Positions 1 to 9,235 of a stretch of DNA of 45,593 bases are shown in pieces (position 1 is the first letter of the stretch; the number at the start of each line of letters is the position of its first letter). The notes under the pieces are model-generated. The model was given only the letters and a program-made list of their open reading frames with translations. It searched no databases and was not told the DNA's origin. The DNA lies in NCBI RefSeq assembly GCF_900196725.1, contig NZ_FZMP01000001.1:1-45593 (forward strand), read 5' to 3'. A program made the position numbers and the translations under genes. The DNA is from Candidatus Methanoperedens nitratireducens (GTDB taxonomy: Archaea > Halobacteriota > Methanosarcinia > Methanosarcinales > Methanoperedenaceae).

Positions 1-307
1 GAATATGCGTTTATAGTTTCCTATACGTCGAGTAGAACAAGAAGGAAGAATTGTTACCGATAAATTTTACATGGCGAAATAAAAAAGTAGCCAGTGTGGC
101 TAACCGTTTGTGAAGGGAATGCGGGAATACCTTGATATCCCAGACCGGAGTGGTCCCGCCTTCAATCTATCGTTTCTTGGATGCTTCTTTTCGCAATCTT
201 TTCAAATAATTAATCTATAGAAAAATCGATATGCTTCGACTTAGCTATATATAGCTCATCTGCCTCAGTACTCATAGGGCTCATCACATCTCAGTGACTT
301 TTTATCA
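1..307. other. Left-edge region without a confident gene
   Basis: Frame 1 of the plus strand is open from the window edge to a TAA at 61-63. It may be the tail of a gene cut by the window, but 20 residues are too few to identify it. Further in there is a small hairpin (AGCCA at 89-93, TGGCT at 97-101). A larger possible stem pairs GCGGGA at 121-126 with TCCCGC at 154-159. No tRNA or coding region was recognised here. Confidence 0.3.
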
Positions 308-958
308 TCATCGGCACTTCTCTATCTCTTTTGCTATTTTTTCAGCCTCTATAGCGGGGTTATTTGAATTATAGATGCTTCGCCCCACTATAACATAATC
401 CGCGCCCGCCCTGACCGCCTCTGCCGCGCTTCCGCCCTGCACGCCCACGCCTGGCGAAATAATTGTCATCTCTCCAACGACTCTGCGTATTTCTTTCACC
501 CTCTCCGGGCGCGTCGCAGGCGCAACGACGCCCGAAGCGCCGGACTCAACCGCAAGGCGGGCAAGTTCTAATGCCTTTGCCTGCATAAAATCTACGGCTC
601 CGGGATGGCTCATCTCTGTCACTACATATATATCCCCGTTATATTCCCTTCCGGTCTTTACGCATTCTGAAAGGCTGTCGCGCCCTGTAAAAGCGTGAAC
701 GATGATCGCGCCTGCGCCTGCCTCGAACGCCCGGGCGCATATCAACCTGTTGGTATTCGGGATATCCGCGACTTTAAAATCCGCGATTACGGGCGCGAAT
801 TCCGATAGGGTATTAATTATCCCGATACCTGCGCCGAGCACGAGCGGATAGCCTATTTTGATTGCGTCCGCATATTCTGCCACGTCCTTTGATATCGAGA
901 TCGCCTTAGTTCTATCCGTAACATCAAGAGCCAGGATAAGCCGGGTTTTTTTAAGCAT
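308..958 (-). CDS. pyrF: Orotidine 5'-phosphate decarboxylase
   Basis: Catalyses decarboxylation of OMP to UMP, the last step of de novo pyrimidine synthesis, in the cytoplasm. The 216-residue protein has the normal length of the short archaeal family and one TIM-barrel domain. The family signature is clear: Asp12 in LALDV, Lys34, and the catalytic array Asp60-Lys62-Asp65 in [11 protein letters not shown]. The C-terminal phosphate-binding segment ([12 protein letters not shown]) is also present. It is the last gene of the cfbA-cfbE-dys-pyrF run, starting 2 bases after the dys stop, so it is probably co-transcribed. A 3-hexulose-6-phosphate synthase is the main alternative in this superfamily, but the DxKxxD spacing and short length favour PyrF. 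Confidence 0.93.
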   Translation of the reverse strand: MLKKTRLILALDVTDRTKAISISKDVAEYADAIKIGYPLVLGAGIGIINTLSEFAPVIADFKVADIPNTNRLICARAFEAGAGAIIVHAFTGRDSLSECVKTGREYNGDIYVVTEMSHPGAVDFMQAKALELARLAVESGASGVVAPATRPERVKEIRRVVGEMTIISPGVGVQGGSAAEAVRAGADYVIVGRSIYNSNNPAIEAEKIAKEIEKCR

Positions 959-960
959 AA

Positions 961-1887
961 CTACTTCCTCTTTCCGCTTTTAGACGCAGCCACGATTATC
1001 GGCAATGTGATGGTAGCATCGGAATATACGGTTACCGCGCGCGCACTTTCCCCTACTTTTCCCCATGAACGCGCCTCATCCAGCGTGGCGCCTGAAAGAC
1101 CCCCGGGCTCCGGTCTGTCCATCGTGAGCTGGATGGCATAATCAAAGGATTTCGGCGTAACGAGCATGGACTGGAGGATGAAGTTCTTGGGCACGCCGCC
1201 ACCGATTATTAGCACGCCTGTGCGCTTTGCCTCGTAGCACCGGTCTATTAAGCCTTTCATATCTGCAAAGACATCCACATTGAGCGGCTTTGTCTGCCTG
1301 TACAGCCATGCCTGTAAGCCGATTATCGAATCCTGTATCGCAGGGCAGTACACAGGGACGCCCGTGTCGTATGCGCTCTTTAAAATAGAATTATCGTCAT
1401 CAAGCTTCGAACCGATATGGGACAGAAGTTCGGTTATAGAGAGCTTATCGGGAAGCTCCCTGAACAGGGGCTGGAGCCTCTCCTCAAGCTTCGCGAAATG
1501 TTCCTCCGGCAGGAACACGTCATAGATGCGGTTGATGGCATGATGCTTTAGCTCGACATCATCGGTCGCATCTGTTCCCTTGTAGTGATGAAGCCCGAGA
1601 GACTCAATGATATCATGAACTAGATTGGCTCCTGTGGTGACCAGAATATCAATATCCCTATCCCTTATAAGGTCGCTCACTACCCGCCTCATCCCTGCCG
1701 GCACCATAGCGCCCGCCAGACCGAAGAATTTCGTACATTCCCCGTCGCTGACCATTTCCCTGTATATATCCGCAGCCTCGCTCAGGCGCCCTGCCCCGAA
1801 CGCGCAGCCCGAGAACGAATCCACAAGCTGGCCTACGGTCATATCATTTGTTATTTTTGCATGTTTGATGGGCTGCTGGAGTTCCAT
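961..1887 (-). CDS. dys: Deoxyhypusine synthase
   Basis: Transfers the aminobutyl group of spermidine to a lysine of initiation factor aIF5A, the first step of hypusine formation. The 308-residue length matches archaeal enzymes. The NAD-binding Rossmann-like core has TTGANLVHD near the N-terminal third and [10 protein letters not shown] near residue 228. The active-site lysine is retained as Lys277 in the ARSWGKV motif, which separates true deoxyhypusine synthases from lysine-lacking paralogues. It starts 3 bases after the cfbE stop and ends 2 bases before pyrF. The pairing with F430 genes looks like convenience of translation-linked housekeeping rather than one pathway. Confidence 0.93.
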   Translation of the reverse strand: MELQQPIKHAKITNDMTVGQLVDSFSGCAFGAGRLSEAADIYREMVSDGECTKFFGLAGAMVPAGMRRVVSDLIRDRDIDILVTTGANLVHDIIESLGLHHYKGTDATDDVELKHHAINRIYDVFLPEEHFAKLEERLQPLFRELPDKLSITELLSHIGSKLDDDNSILKSAYDTGVPVYCPAIQDSIIGLQAWLYRQTKPLNVDVFADMKGLIDRCYEAKRTGVLIIGGGVPKNFILQSMLVTPKSFDYAIQLTMDRPEPGGLSGATLDEARSWGKVGESARAVTVYSDATITLPIIVAASKSGKRK

Positions 1888-1890
1888 ATT

Positions 1891-3270
1891 TTATCTAAAG
1901 CACTTCACACAGGATAGAACGATATCCTTTTCGTGCGTCTGTTGTTTTGCAAGTTCAATCCCCTTAGATAGACTATCGGCATAATAAATATTTTTATTAA
2001 TATTATTGTTTGTAAAGGACTTCATCCTTTCCCCGACAAGGATTAAAATCTCAAGTTCATCCATATGTTTATCCATAAACCTTTTAACACCCGCCGGGTC
2101 AAGCCCTTCACACACCTCTTTTGCTTCCTCTCCCAGCACCATGACAATCCTGCCGCCTTCCGCCTTTGCGTACAACAGCGCTTTTTCGGCGCTCCGGATA
2201 TCCATCCCTGAATTGGAGTTGTCTATGAGTATCCTCCCCTCAAGGGATATCTTTCTCATGCGCCCCTCCGCGCCTTTAAATTCCCTGAAGGCGCGCTCGA
2301 TTATACCTGCATCAACACCCGTTACCAGCGCGACAGCCGCTGCGCCTGCGAACGCCGTTTTATACGAGCTTATGTCGTAGTCCGGGGCTTCACGGATATG
2401 TATCCTTCCCTGCTTCTTTCCGAGGTAATAGGCGATCACGCCCCCTTTACTGCTTATGTTCTCATAATAGACATTGCAAGAGGCATTTACAGAATCCGAG
2501 AAAGAAACTATGTTGATATCCCTCCTGCAAGCCCCGAAAAACCTTAAAGCATCATTGTTTATCACAAGTGTACTGCCGGGCTTTGAGTTGAGTATCATCT
2601 GGCGCTTTGCCTCACTCGCCAGCCGTGTGTTATTTGCGATGGGATAGTCATTGGCTACCGTAGTTATAACCCCTATATCTGCGCAGCCCGTACCGCCGAG
2701 GGATATTTCGAATATAAACACCTCAGGCACAATCCCGGCTTCCCTGACCGCATCCAGCGCCGTAAGTACACTGGCAGGCGTTATACTCAGCCCTTTCTTG
2801 ATTATCGTCCCCGTGCCCCAGTCCTCCACGCCCCTGCTCGTATGAGAAACGACCTTTTTTCCCCTGGAAAGTATCTCTGCTAAAAGGGTAGAAGTACTTG
2901 TTTTCGCTTTAGTGCCTGTGACCTCGATAATGGTTTTATCATCCAGGTCGTAATCTTCCAGAAGCTGCCCGACCGCCTCATGGTGCGACAGGACGGGTAT
3001 GTTATTATCAGCCGCCTCAACCAGCATGGGATAATTTAAATCAAGATGCATCGGGGCGACAAGCAGGTCAAAATCAGTTGCTTTCAGCGCGTCCCGGGAA
3101 GTATTGATGCCTTCATTTTCAAGGGCGCTCAACTCCGCGATACCCAGGGTCTTATACACATCTACAGCAGACACCGGGCCGACTATTTTCTTTAGTTTCC
3201 GGGCTATTACAATGCCGCCGTGGGTCAGGTCAAGTACACATACCTTTGATGAACTCTTTAAATGAATCAA
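1891..3270 (-). CDS. cfbE: Coenzyme F430 synthetase (Mur ligase family)
   Basis: The CfbE family performs the last step of coenzyme F430 synthesis: ATP-dependent thioether/carbocyclic ring closure of 15,17(3)-seco-F430-17(3)-acid, giving the nickel cofactor of methyl-coenzyme M reductase. The 459-residue protein has a Mur-ligase layout: an N-terminal Rossmann-like domain, a central ATPase domain with the P-loop TGTKAKTST at about residues 118-126, and a C-terminal ligase domain with the ILIDNSNSGMD segment. Its start overlaps the cfbA stop by 4 bases (ATGA), so the two are translationally coupled. That neighbour, the first F430-pathway enzyme, strongly supports this assignment over a murein-type ligase. 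Confidence 0.92.
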   Translation of the reverse strand: MIHLKSSSKVCVLDLTHGGIVIARKLKKIVGPVSAVDVYKTLGIAELSALENEGINTSRDALKATDFDLLVAPMHLDLNYPMLVEAADNNIPVLSHHEAVGQLLEDYDLDDKTIIEVTGTKAKTSTSTLLAEILSRGKKVVSHTSRGVEDWGTGTIIKKGLSITPASVLTALDAVREAGIVPEVFIFEISLGGTGCADIGVITTVANDYPIANNTRLASEAKRQMILNSKPGSTLVINNDALRFFGACRRDINIVSFSDSVNASCNVYYENISSKGGVIAYYLGKKQGRIHIREAPDYDISSYKTAFAGAAAVALVTGVDAGIIERAFREFKGAEGRMRKISLEGRILIDNSNSGMDIRSAEKALLYAKAEGGRIVMVLGEEAKEVCEGLDPAGVKRFMDKHMDELEILILVGERMKSFTNNNINKNIYYADSLSKGIELAKQQTHEKDIVLSCVKCFR

Positions 3271-3671
3271 TTTGATGACAGTGCCTCTTTAGCCCTCTTA
3301 TAAGCCAGTTCAGCCACCAGCTCATCCACGCCAAGTGGCTCAGAATAGATCAGTTTTACATCCCTGCCGTCAAGCTTTATGATCGTTTCCCTAGAATCCC
3401 TGCTAATTCCAAGTATCTGGGGTATATCCTCCATCGTATGAACGCCGTGTGCCAGGAAAATAGGGACTGCCACGATCGTAGAGACTCCTGTGCCTTTAAA
3501 AGACTCAAGGCCTTCTTTCATCGTTGGGGAGTTCATGTTCATGAAGCCTGTCCTGACCACAATATTCTTGTACTTTCTTGATATTAGCTCCGCAACCCCG
3601 GTGACCACATCTTTATTATGCGGATGCTTGCTTCCGTGCCCGAGTGCCAGTATTCCGATCTTTTCGTTCAT
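3267..3671 (-). CDS. cfbA: Sirohydrochlorin nickel/cobalt chelatase
   Basis: Small CbiX-type class II chelatase that inserts Ni2+ (F430 route) or Co2+ (cobamide route) into sirohydrochlorin. At 134 residues it is the short archaeal form that acts as a homodimer. The metal-binding histidines are visible: His12 in LALGHGSK and His75/His78 in FLAHGVHT. A GAGGA ribosome-binding site lies just upstream of the ATG. It opens the four-gene run cfbA-cfbE-dys-pyrF. The upstream 98 bases carry a TTATAAG-like box about 55 bases before the start. Confidence 0.93.
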   Translation of the reverse strand: MNEKIGILALGHGSKHPHNKDVVTGVAELISRKYKNIVVRTGFMNMNSPTMKEGLESFKGTGVSTIVAVPIFLAHGVHTMEDIPQILGISRDSRETIIKLDGRDVKLIYSEPLGVDELVAELAYKRAKEALSSN

Positions 3672-3769
3672 AAAAATCCTCGTTTAATTGTGATGATTGG
3701 TGGACTTTTTATGGCTGATGCGTCTTATAATCTTTTGGATACCGCGTAGAAAAAATAGTATAAGCCTTA

Positions 3770-4243
3770 TTATATCTCCTTAACTCCCCTGAACGCGCTC
3801 TTCACGACCAGTAAGCCCGTCCCGACGTCGTATTCGATCGTCCTGCCGTAATTCCCCCCCGTATCGCTGGCTAAGATCGGGATTTTCATCTCCCCGAGCT
3901 TGCGGACCACGGCCTGCACGTTCTTCTCCCCTATGTTCAGATTATCCGCGAAGCTGAACATGCTTGCCCCGCCTGCTATTTTAGACTCGATCCTGCCCCT
4001 CAGGCACCCTTTCTCAAGCATTTTGCGGATCGCCATCTCTATGCCGGAATCTGCGAATTTTAACGGGTTACTCTTATTTTTTGCCTCCTCTATACTGGGA
4101 AGGACTATATGAGCCAGGGCGCCGACCCGCGCTACCGGGTCGCGGAGTGAAATACCCACGCAGGAACCCAGTCCTATGGTTACAAGCACAGCCGGGTTGT
4201 GGACGATGACAAGGTCTGCGATCCCTACGATCAACTTTTCCAT
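3770..4243 (-). CDS. cheD: CheD chemoreceptor deamidase
   Basis: CheD deamidates glutamines of chemoreceptors and, in Bacillus-like systems, forms a feedback complex with CheC. The 157-residue protein shows the conserved GLGSCVGI segment with the catalytic cysteine, the histidine in ALAHIVLP, and GGASMF plus SDTGGNYGRTI in the second half. It is the last gene of the cheY-B-A-R-C-D operon, 9 bases after cheC. Pairing with cheC implies a CheC-CheD adaptation loop rather than CheZ. Confidence 0.94.
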   Translation of the reverse strand: MEKLIVGIADLVIVHNPAVLVTIGLGSCVGISLRDPVARVGALAHIVLPSIEEAKNKSNPLKFADSGIEMAIRKMLEKGCLRGRIESKIAGGASMFSFADNLNIGEKNVQAVVRKLGEMKIPILASDTGGNYGRTIEYDVGTGLLVVKSAFRGVKEI

Positions 4244-4252
4244 TTCTAAGAC

Positions 4253-4870
4253 CTACTTGCCCAACAGCTTGTTTATCGCACCGAGTATCCTGGTAAGTGA
4301 GTCAGAATCCGTGAATATCAGTATCCTTCCATCTATTTTCTCTGAATTCACAGTAAATTCCGTCCTCATGAACAGCACATCCTCAACATCCATGCTCATC
4401 ATACCGACTATCTGGTTGATTATCGCATCAGACATATCATATACCTGGTTCGGAGGCAAAAGCCCAAGGGCTATCCCCAGGAAGTTTGAAAGTGATGAGA
4501 TGTAAGTTCCGTTCATAATATTACCGAGTTCCTTCAATACCGATTGCTCCATTTCATTGAACGTGGTATTGTTCTCTGTCTGACCCAGCACAAGTTTTAT
4601 CAGTAATTTCGCGCTGTCCTTTGATAGCAAAAGTACAAGGAAACCACTTGAGTCCCCTTTCAGCTGCTGTATGATACCCACAACAGGAGCTGCATTCTTC
4701 ACAATTATAGGTACTTTGATTATCGGGACTAATTTAAGGTCGGGAAGCGATATATCCACTTTTTTATTCACCATCTGGGATAAGGAAGTAGTAGCGTTCC
4801 CGATTCCGATATTGCCAACCTCTTTCAAAGCATCGTACTGGAAATCGGTCAGCACTTTTATGTCTTCCAT
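4253..4870 (-). CDS. cheC: CheC, CheY-P phosphatase
   Basis: CheC dephosphorylates CheY-P and is stimulated by CheD. The 205-residue protein has the two pseudosymmetric phosphatase helices of the family. The first is LKEVGNIGIGNA near residue 14 and the second is VLKELGNIMNGTY near residue 108. Each has the E-x-x-N pair that positions the attacking water, and each is followed by the conserved proline region. It lies between cheR (4-base gap) and cheD in one operon. Confidence 0.94.
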   Translation of the reverse strand: MEDIKVLTDFQYDALKEVGNIGIGNATTSLSQMVNKKVDISLPDLKLVPIIKVPIIVKNAAPVVGIIQQLKGDSSGFLVLLLSKDSAKLLIKLVLGQTENNTTFNEMEQSVLKELGNIMNGTYISSLSNFLGIALGLLPPNQVYDMSDAIINQIVGMMSMDVEDVLFMRTEFTVNSEKIDGRILIFTDSDSLTRILGAINKLLGK

Positions 4871-4874
4871 AGTA

Positions 4875-5717
4875 TCACCTCTTCTTTTGATAGATTCGTT
4901 CTTTCACATCAACAGCATGGAACAGCTCTTCTGCCGGACCGACGAGCGTTTCTGTTTTTCCCATCACGAAGTATCCTCCGTCGTTCAGGGCATTGTAGAA
5001 ATTCAGGTAAAGCTTTTCCTGCAGCGCCTGCTCGAAATATATCGTAACGTTCCTGCAGAAGATGACATCGAAACCGAACAACTTCGGGCCGGAGATCATG
5101 TCGTGATACCTGAACTTTACCAGGTTCCGGATCTCATCAATAACACCGTACGTGTAATCCTCATTCCGGACAAAAAACCGCTCGATCCGCTCCCTGCCTA
5201 TTTTTTCAAGCTGCTTTAAATGATATGTTCCTTTTTCCGCTTTTTTAAGGGAGTCCTCGTCTATATCCGTGCCAAGGATTGAAATATCGTATCTTTTGAT
5301 CGAAATCCCCAGAAATTCACGGAGCATTATCGCTAGGGAATACGGCTCCTCACCGTTAGAGCAGCCCGCGCTCCATACCCTTATCGTTTTATTATTCTCT
5401 TTTGATTTGAATAGTTCGGGAAGAACATTTTTACTGAACGATTTGTATGTTTCCGGGTTCCTGAACAGTTCCGTGACATTAACAGTCAGCGTCTCTTTCA
5501 ACCTCTGTGATTCCGTTTCATTCGTTAAAAGAACCCCTGCATACTCCTTATAAGACCTTGAATGATTTGCCCGCAGCCTTACAGCAAGCCTTCGCTTAAG
5601 GTGTGCCTGCTTATAGTCCTCACAGTTAAAACCGATTTTTCTCTTTATAAGGGTTTTTAATTCTGCGAACTCTTTATCGTTTTCATGCACCGGGAAGTTA
5701 TCGGAGATTGTTATCAT
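4875..5717 (-). CDS. cheR: CheR chemoreceptor methyltransferase
   Basis: Uses S-adenosylmethionine to methylate glutamates of the chemoreceptor signalling domain. The 280-residue protein has an N-terminal all-helical CheR domain (about 15-75) and a SAM-binding Rossmann domain. Visible signatures are TVNVTELFRNP, the SAM-binding loop VWSAGCSNGEEPYS, and DVIFCRNVTIYF. Its ATG overlaps the cheA stop (ATGA), so the genes are translationally coupled. CheR with CheB gives a full methylation/demethylation adaptation cycle for the two receptors encoded at 23-28 kb. Confidence 0.95.
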   Translation of the reverse strand: MITISDNFPVHENDKEFAELKTLIKRKIGFNCEDYKQAHLKRRLAVRLRANHSRSYKEYAGVLLTNETESQRLKETLTVNVTELFRNPETYKSFSKNVLPELFKSKENNKTIRVWSAGCSNGEEPYSLAIMLREFLGISIKRYDISILGTDIDEDSLKKAEKGTYHLKQLEKIGRERIERFFVRNEDYTYGVIDEIRNLVKFRYHDMISGPKLFGFDVIFCRNVTIYFEQALQEKLYLNFYNALNDGGYFVMGKTETLVGPAEELFHAVDVKERIYQKKR

Positions 5718-7636
5718 ATCAATGTCCCTACATCCAGTATCAGTGCAACGTTCCCGTCGCCCAGTATGGTCGCGCCTGCAAATCCCTTAACGCCCTTAAG
5801 AAGGCGGTTATCAAGTTTCTTGATTATGACTTCCTGCTGTCCCAGGACATGGTCTACCACTATCCCGACATTGCTGCCCCCGCGCTCAACCACCACAACG
5901 ATCATATCATCAAAACCATTGCTCTTGACGTTGAAGAGATCATGGAGCCTGATTAGCGGGAGAACATCACCCATCATCATTATTACCTCTTCGCCCTTGA
6001 TCGTCTTTATCATGTCTTTCTTTATAGCAAGGTCCCTTACCACGTTAGTTATAGGAACAGCATAGATATCTTTTCCGACTTTCACCATCAGGGAATGGAT
6101 GATCGCTACGGTCAGGGGTAATTTGAGGGTAATATTCGTCCCTTCTCCTACCCTGGACTCAAGTCTTACGGAACCGCCAAGTGCCTCTATCTTCGTTTTT
6201 ACAACATCCATACCTACCCCGCGTCCCGATACATCCGTTATTTTTTCAGCCGTGCTGAACCCGGGCAGGAATGAGAGATTGAGCACCTCGGTATCTGTAA
6301 GCTTGGCTACGTCTTCTGCGGACATTACACCTTTTGCCACTGCCGAATCCCTGAATTTTTCAGGATCCATCCCCTTGCCATCATCCTGTGCCTCTATAAC
6401 CACATAATTTTTCTCACGCCTTGCAGCCAGCCTGACCTTGCCTTTCCTTTTCTTACCTGCTTTCTCCCTTGCATCCTGGGATTCTATGCCGTGGTCAACG
6501 CAATTCCTTAGAATATGGACAAGGGGGTCTCCTACCTCATCCAGCACAGTACGGTCAAGCTCTATGTCCCCGCCTTCCAGTATAAGTTCGATATCCTTGC
6601 CCTCCTTTTTAGCCAGGTCCCTTACCATCCTGGGGAACCGGTTAAATATCTGGTCAATAGGCACCATCCTTGTTGCCATTATCTCTTCCTGGAGGTCATT
6701 TGTCAGGCGGTTAAGGCTTGCGAGGGTCTCTTCAAGATAGTCCAGTTTATGGTCGCTTGCTATCTGCATTAAACGTATTTTGTTTATGACCAGTTCCCCG
6801 ACAAGGTTCATCAATGAATCAAGGCGCTCAATGCCGACACGCACGCTCTGGACATTCTTTACCGCTGCCCTGCCGGCATCGCTGCTGCACGCTTTGTCCT
6901 CTGTTTTCTTTTTAGTGAGCGGCTCGCTGCCTGTATTATCCAGGGGTTTCACATCTACATTTGCGACTTCAGATGTGGTTTTTACAGAATCCCCTACCTT
7001 TTTTGCATCTTCTTTAGTTGATAACGTGACCGTGAATACCCTGTCGAATTTTTCATCTTCAATATCCTTAAGAGATGGTTTTGTCTCAACGACGTCCCCG
7101 AGCTCAGAGAGGTTCCTGAGGGCTACGGCGGCGCGTGCTGACTTAAGCACACAGGATTCATGGAGGGTGACTGTCACGTTAAAAAGAGCGCATTCTTTTT
7201 CCGGCTCTTCATGTTTCTCCCCGGCTGGCGTCTGTTCCTTAGCCGGAGACCCTGCCGCCGCTCCTTTAGATAACTGTGCCATTTTATCAACAAGGGCGGA
7301 TATATCAAATTGCGAAGAGTTTTCCGGGACCTCTACCATTTTTTCAAGAGCGTCCAGGACCTCAAAAAGCATATCGATAGCGGCAGTGTCAAGAACCATT
7401 TCGTTCTTGCGCACCCTGTCCATCAGGTTCTCCATATCATGGGTAAGCTCCGCGATATTGGAGTAACCCATAGTGGCTGACATGCCTTTCAGAGTGTGGG
7501 CTGCCCTGAACATTACATTGATTGTCTCACTGTTTTTCGGATCCTTTTCAAGGCTCAGAAGCGCGTCGTTCATCGACTGCAGATGCTCTTCCGCTTCAAC
7601 CGCATACATTTCTTTGTATTCAGACATGTCGTTCAT
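5714..7636 (-). CDS. cheA: CheA chemotaxis histidine kinase
   Basis: Autophosphorylating kinase that passes phosphate to CheY and CheB under receptor-CheW control. Domains in order: an HPt domain with the phosphorylated histidine in AAHTLKGMSATMG (about residues 44-57); a P2-like CheY-binding domain (about 145-230); the dimerisation helices (about 260-330); a HATPase with N box DPLVHILRNCVDHGIE, G1 box DDGKGMD and G2 box GRGVGMD; and a C-terminal CheW-like domain. The 640-residue length is usual for archaeal CheA. The ATG follows an AGGGGA ribosome-binding site. It appears intact. Confidence 0.96.
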   Translation of the reverse strand: MNDMSEYKEMYAVEAEEHLQSMNDALLSLEKDPKNSETINVMFRAAHTLKGMSATMGYSNIAELTHDMENLMDRVRKNEMVLDTAAIDMLFEVLDALEKMVEVPENSSQFDISALVDKMAQLSKGAAAGSPAKEQTPAGEKHEEPEKECALFNVTVTLHESCVLKSARAAVALRNLSELGDVVETKPSLKDIEDEKFDRVFTVTLSTKEDAKKVGDSVKTTSEVANVDVKPLDNTGSEPLTKKKTEDKACSSDAGRAAVKNVQSVRVGIERLDSLMNLVGELVINKIRLMQIASDHKLDYLEETLASLNRLTNDLQEEIMATRMVPIDQIFNRFPRMVRDLAKKEGKDIELILEGGDIELDRTVLDEVGDPLVHILRNCVDHGIESQDAREKAGKKRKGKVRLAARREKNYVVIEAQDDGKGMDPEKFRDSAVAKGVMSAEDVAKLTDTEVLNLSFLPGFSTAEKITDVSGRGVGMDVVKTKIEALGGSVRLESRVGEGTNITLKLPLTVAIIHSLMVKVGKDIYAVPITNVVRDLAIKKDMIKTIKGEEVIMMMGDVLPLIRLHDLFNVKSNGFDDMIVVVVERGGSNVGIVVDHVLGQQEVIIKKLDNRLLKGVKGFAGATILGDGNVALILDVGTLI

Positions 7637-7646
7637 AAATTTTCCC

Positions 7647-8753
7647 CTATGATATCTGCATAATACTTTCTGCTATTTTGTTTATAGGTAAAATGAAATC
7701 AGCCAGTTTTTTTTCTATTACCGACTTGGGCATGCCGTAGATCACACAGGTGGACTCATCCTCAGCTATTACCCTGCCGCCCACGGATTTGAGATTCCTG
7801 ACACCATCGGAGCCATCGGAACCCATACCTGTAAGTATCACGCCAACCGCCTTCTGCCCGTAAATAGGCGCAACTGAATTAAGAAGAACATCAATCGAAG
7901 GACGTACACCCTGTACCTTTTCACCCTTTGTCAACGCTATAACTTCCTTCACCTCGCCGTTCTTTTTCTGCTGTTTTACTATCATATGGAAATCCCCCGG
8001 CGCGATAAGGACTTTTCCGGGTTCTATTATATCCCCGTCCACTGCCTCCCTTACTTCGACCCTTGACTGGGCATTCAGGCGCTCAGCCAGGGATTTCGTA
8101 AATCCCGGCGGCATGTGCTGTACCACAAGGACTGCCGCATCAAGTGTTGGCGAAAGTAAAGGTATGACCTGCTGCAATGCCCTCGGTCCCCCTGTTGAAG
8201 AGCCAATCACAATAACTTTCTGGGGTTTTGTCTTTTTACCGGGCTCTACTTTTTGCTTTTTATCATCTTCAATTGAACGGCGGAAGAAATCAAACAGCAT
8301 CTCCTTGCCTACTTCTTCTTTTTTCTTCTGTTCTTCGATAAAACCAAGTTTTTGGACACCGACAGTGGCAGCAGTCTTTACTTTCCTGATAAGTTCATCT
8401 TTTATATTGACCATATCCCGGCTTATATCCCCTGAGGGTTTAAGCATGAAATCCACTGCTCCATACTGAAAGGCTGTGATAGTGATATCAGTCGAATTTG
8501 CGGCTGTAAGCATGATGACCGGCGTCGGACACTCGCTCATGATATGACTGAGCGCCTGGATCCCGTCAAGGACAGGCATTTCTAAGTCCATTGTCACAAC
8601 ATCAGGCTTTAACAGGGCTGTCTTTTCTATCGCATCCAGCCCGTTTTTCGCCCTGCCTACCACTTCTATATCAGGACTTGACGCCAGAATGTCGCTGATG
8701 ATTTTTCGCATAAAAGCGGAGTCATCAGCTACAAGTACTTTTATCCGGGACAT
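7647..8753 (-). CDS. cheB: CheB protein-glutamate methylesterase
   Basis: Removes methyl esters from chemoreceptors and can deamidate receptor glutamines. It is activated by CheA phosphorylation. There is an N-terminal receiver domain with the acidic pair in VADDSAF and the phosphoacceptor in TMDLEMPVLDG. A linker leads to the esterase domain with the catalytic triad segments GSSTGGPRAL (Ser), QHMPPGFT (His) and GMGSDGSDG (Asp). I prefer the ATG at 8753 (MSRIKVLVADD), giving 368 residues. The frame is open 4 codons further to a TTG, but those residues lie outside the receiver fold. It follows cheY closely. Confidence 0.95.
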   Translation of the reverse strand: MSRIKVLVADDSAFMRKIISDILASSPDIEVVGRAKNGLDAIEKTALLKPDVVTMDLEMPVLDGIQALSHIMSECPTPVIMLTAANSTDITITAFQYGAVDFMLKPSGDISRDMVNIKDELIRKVKTAATVGVQKLGFIEEQKKKEEVGKEMLFDFFRRSIEDDKKQKVEPGKKTKPQKVIVIGSSTGGPRALQQVIPLLSPTLDAAVLVVQHMPPGFTKSLAERLNAQSRVEVREAVDGDIIEPGKVLIAPGDFHMIVKQQKKNGEVKEVIALTKGEKVQGVRPSIDVLLNSVAPIYGQKAVGVILTGMGSDGSDGVRNLKSVGGRVIAEDESTCVIYGMPKSVIEKKLADFILPINKIAESIMQIS

Positions 8754-8765
8754 CTGAAGAACCAA

Positions 8766-9122
8766 TTACATATTCTTTGAGACTACTTCCATTACTTTTG
8801 TAGCGTCAAACGGCTTGACAATAAAATCCCTGGCACCGATCTTAATGGCATCATTCACTACGGTCTGCTGACCTATCGAGCTGCACATCACAACTTTCGC
8901 ATCTTTATCGAACGAAATGATCTGTTTCAGGCACTCGATCCCGTCAATATTGGGCATTACTATGTCCAGCAACACAAGGTTCGGTTTATGCTCCTTGTAC
9001 TTGGATACCCCGTCTGACCCGTCAACTGCTTCTATCAAATCGTTTCCTGTCGGCGCAAGGATTTTTTTGAGCATCATTCGCATGAACGCCGCATCATCGA
9101 TTATTAATATTTTACCTGGCAT
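8766..9122 (-). CDS. cheY: CheY response regulator
   Basis: Single-domain receiver that carries the phosphoryl signal from CheA to the archaellum motor. At 118 residues it is a standalone REC domain with a complete active site: Asp9-Asp10 (IIDDAAF), phosphoacceptor Asp53 in LLDIVMPNIDG, the Ser in CSSIG, and the Lys in VKPFDATK. In known archaea CheY reaches the archaellum through CheF and ArlCDE. No CheF is encoded in this operon. It is the first gene of cheY-B-A-R-C-D and has the shared motility promoter box 77 bases upstream. Confidence 0.95.
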   Translation of the reverse strand: MPGKILIIDDAAFMRMMLKKILAPTGNDLIEAVDGSDGVSKYKEHKPNLVLLDIVMPNIDGIECLKQIISFDKDAKVVMCSSIGQQTVVNDAIKIGARDFIVKPFDATKVMEVVSKNM

Positions 9123-9198
9123 TTCTCCTCCCTTTTTTTATTTATACATTGTTATAATAAACATTGCGTTTCATATACTTTTATTTTTACTACATATG

Positions 9199-9226
9199 TA
9201 TAAACAGGTGTGTGATACTCGTGTGA
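9199..9226 (-). promoter_or_regulatory. Motility-regulon promoter of the che operon
   Basis: Read in gene direction this is TCACA-N6-TCACA-N4-TGTTTATA. The two TCACA copies (9222-9226, 9211-9215 complement) are exactly 11 bp apart. The TATA box is at 9199-9206, 77 bases before the cheY ATG. The spacer between the repeats differs from the other copies (no poly-T), but the spacing is identical. Confidence 0.8.
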
Positions 9227-9235
9227 TTCAAGCCT

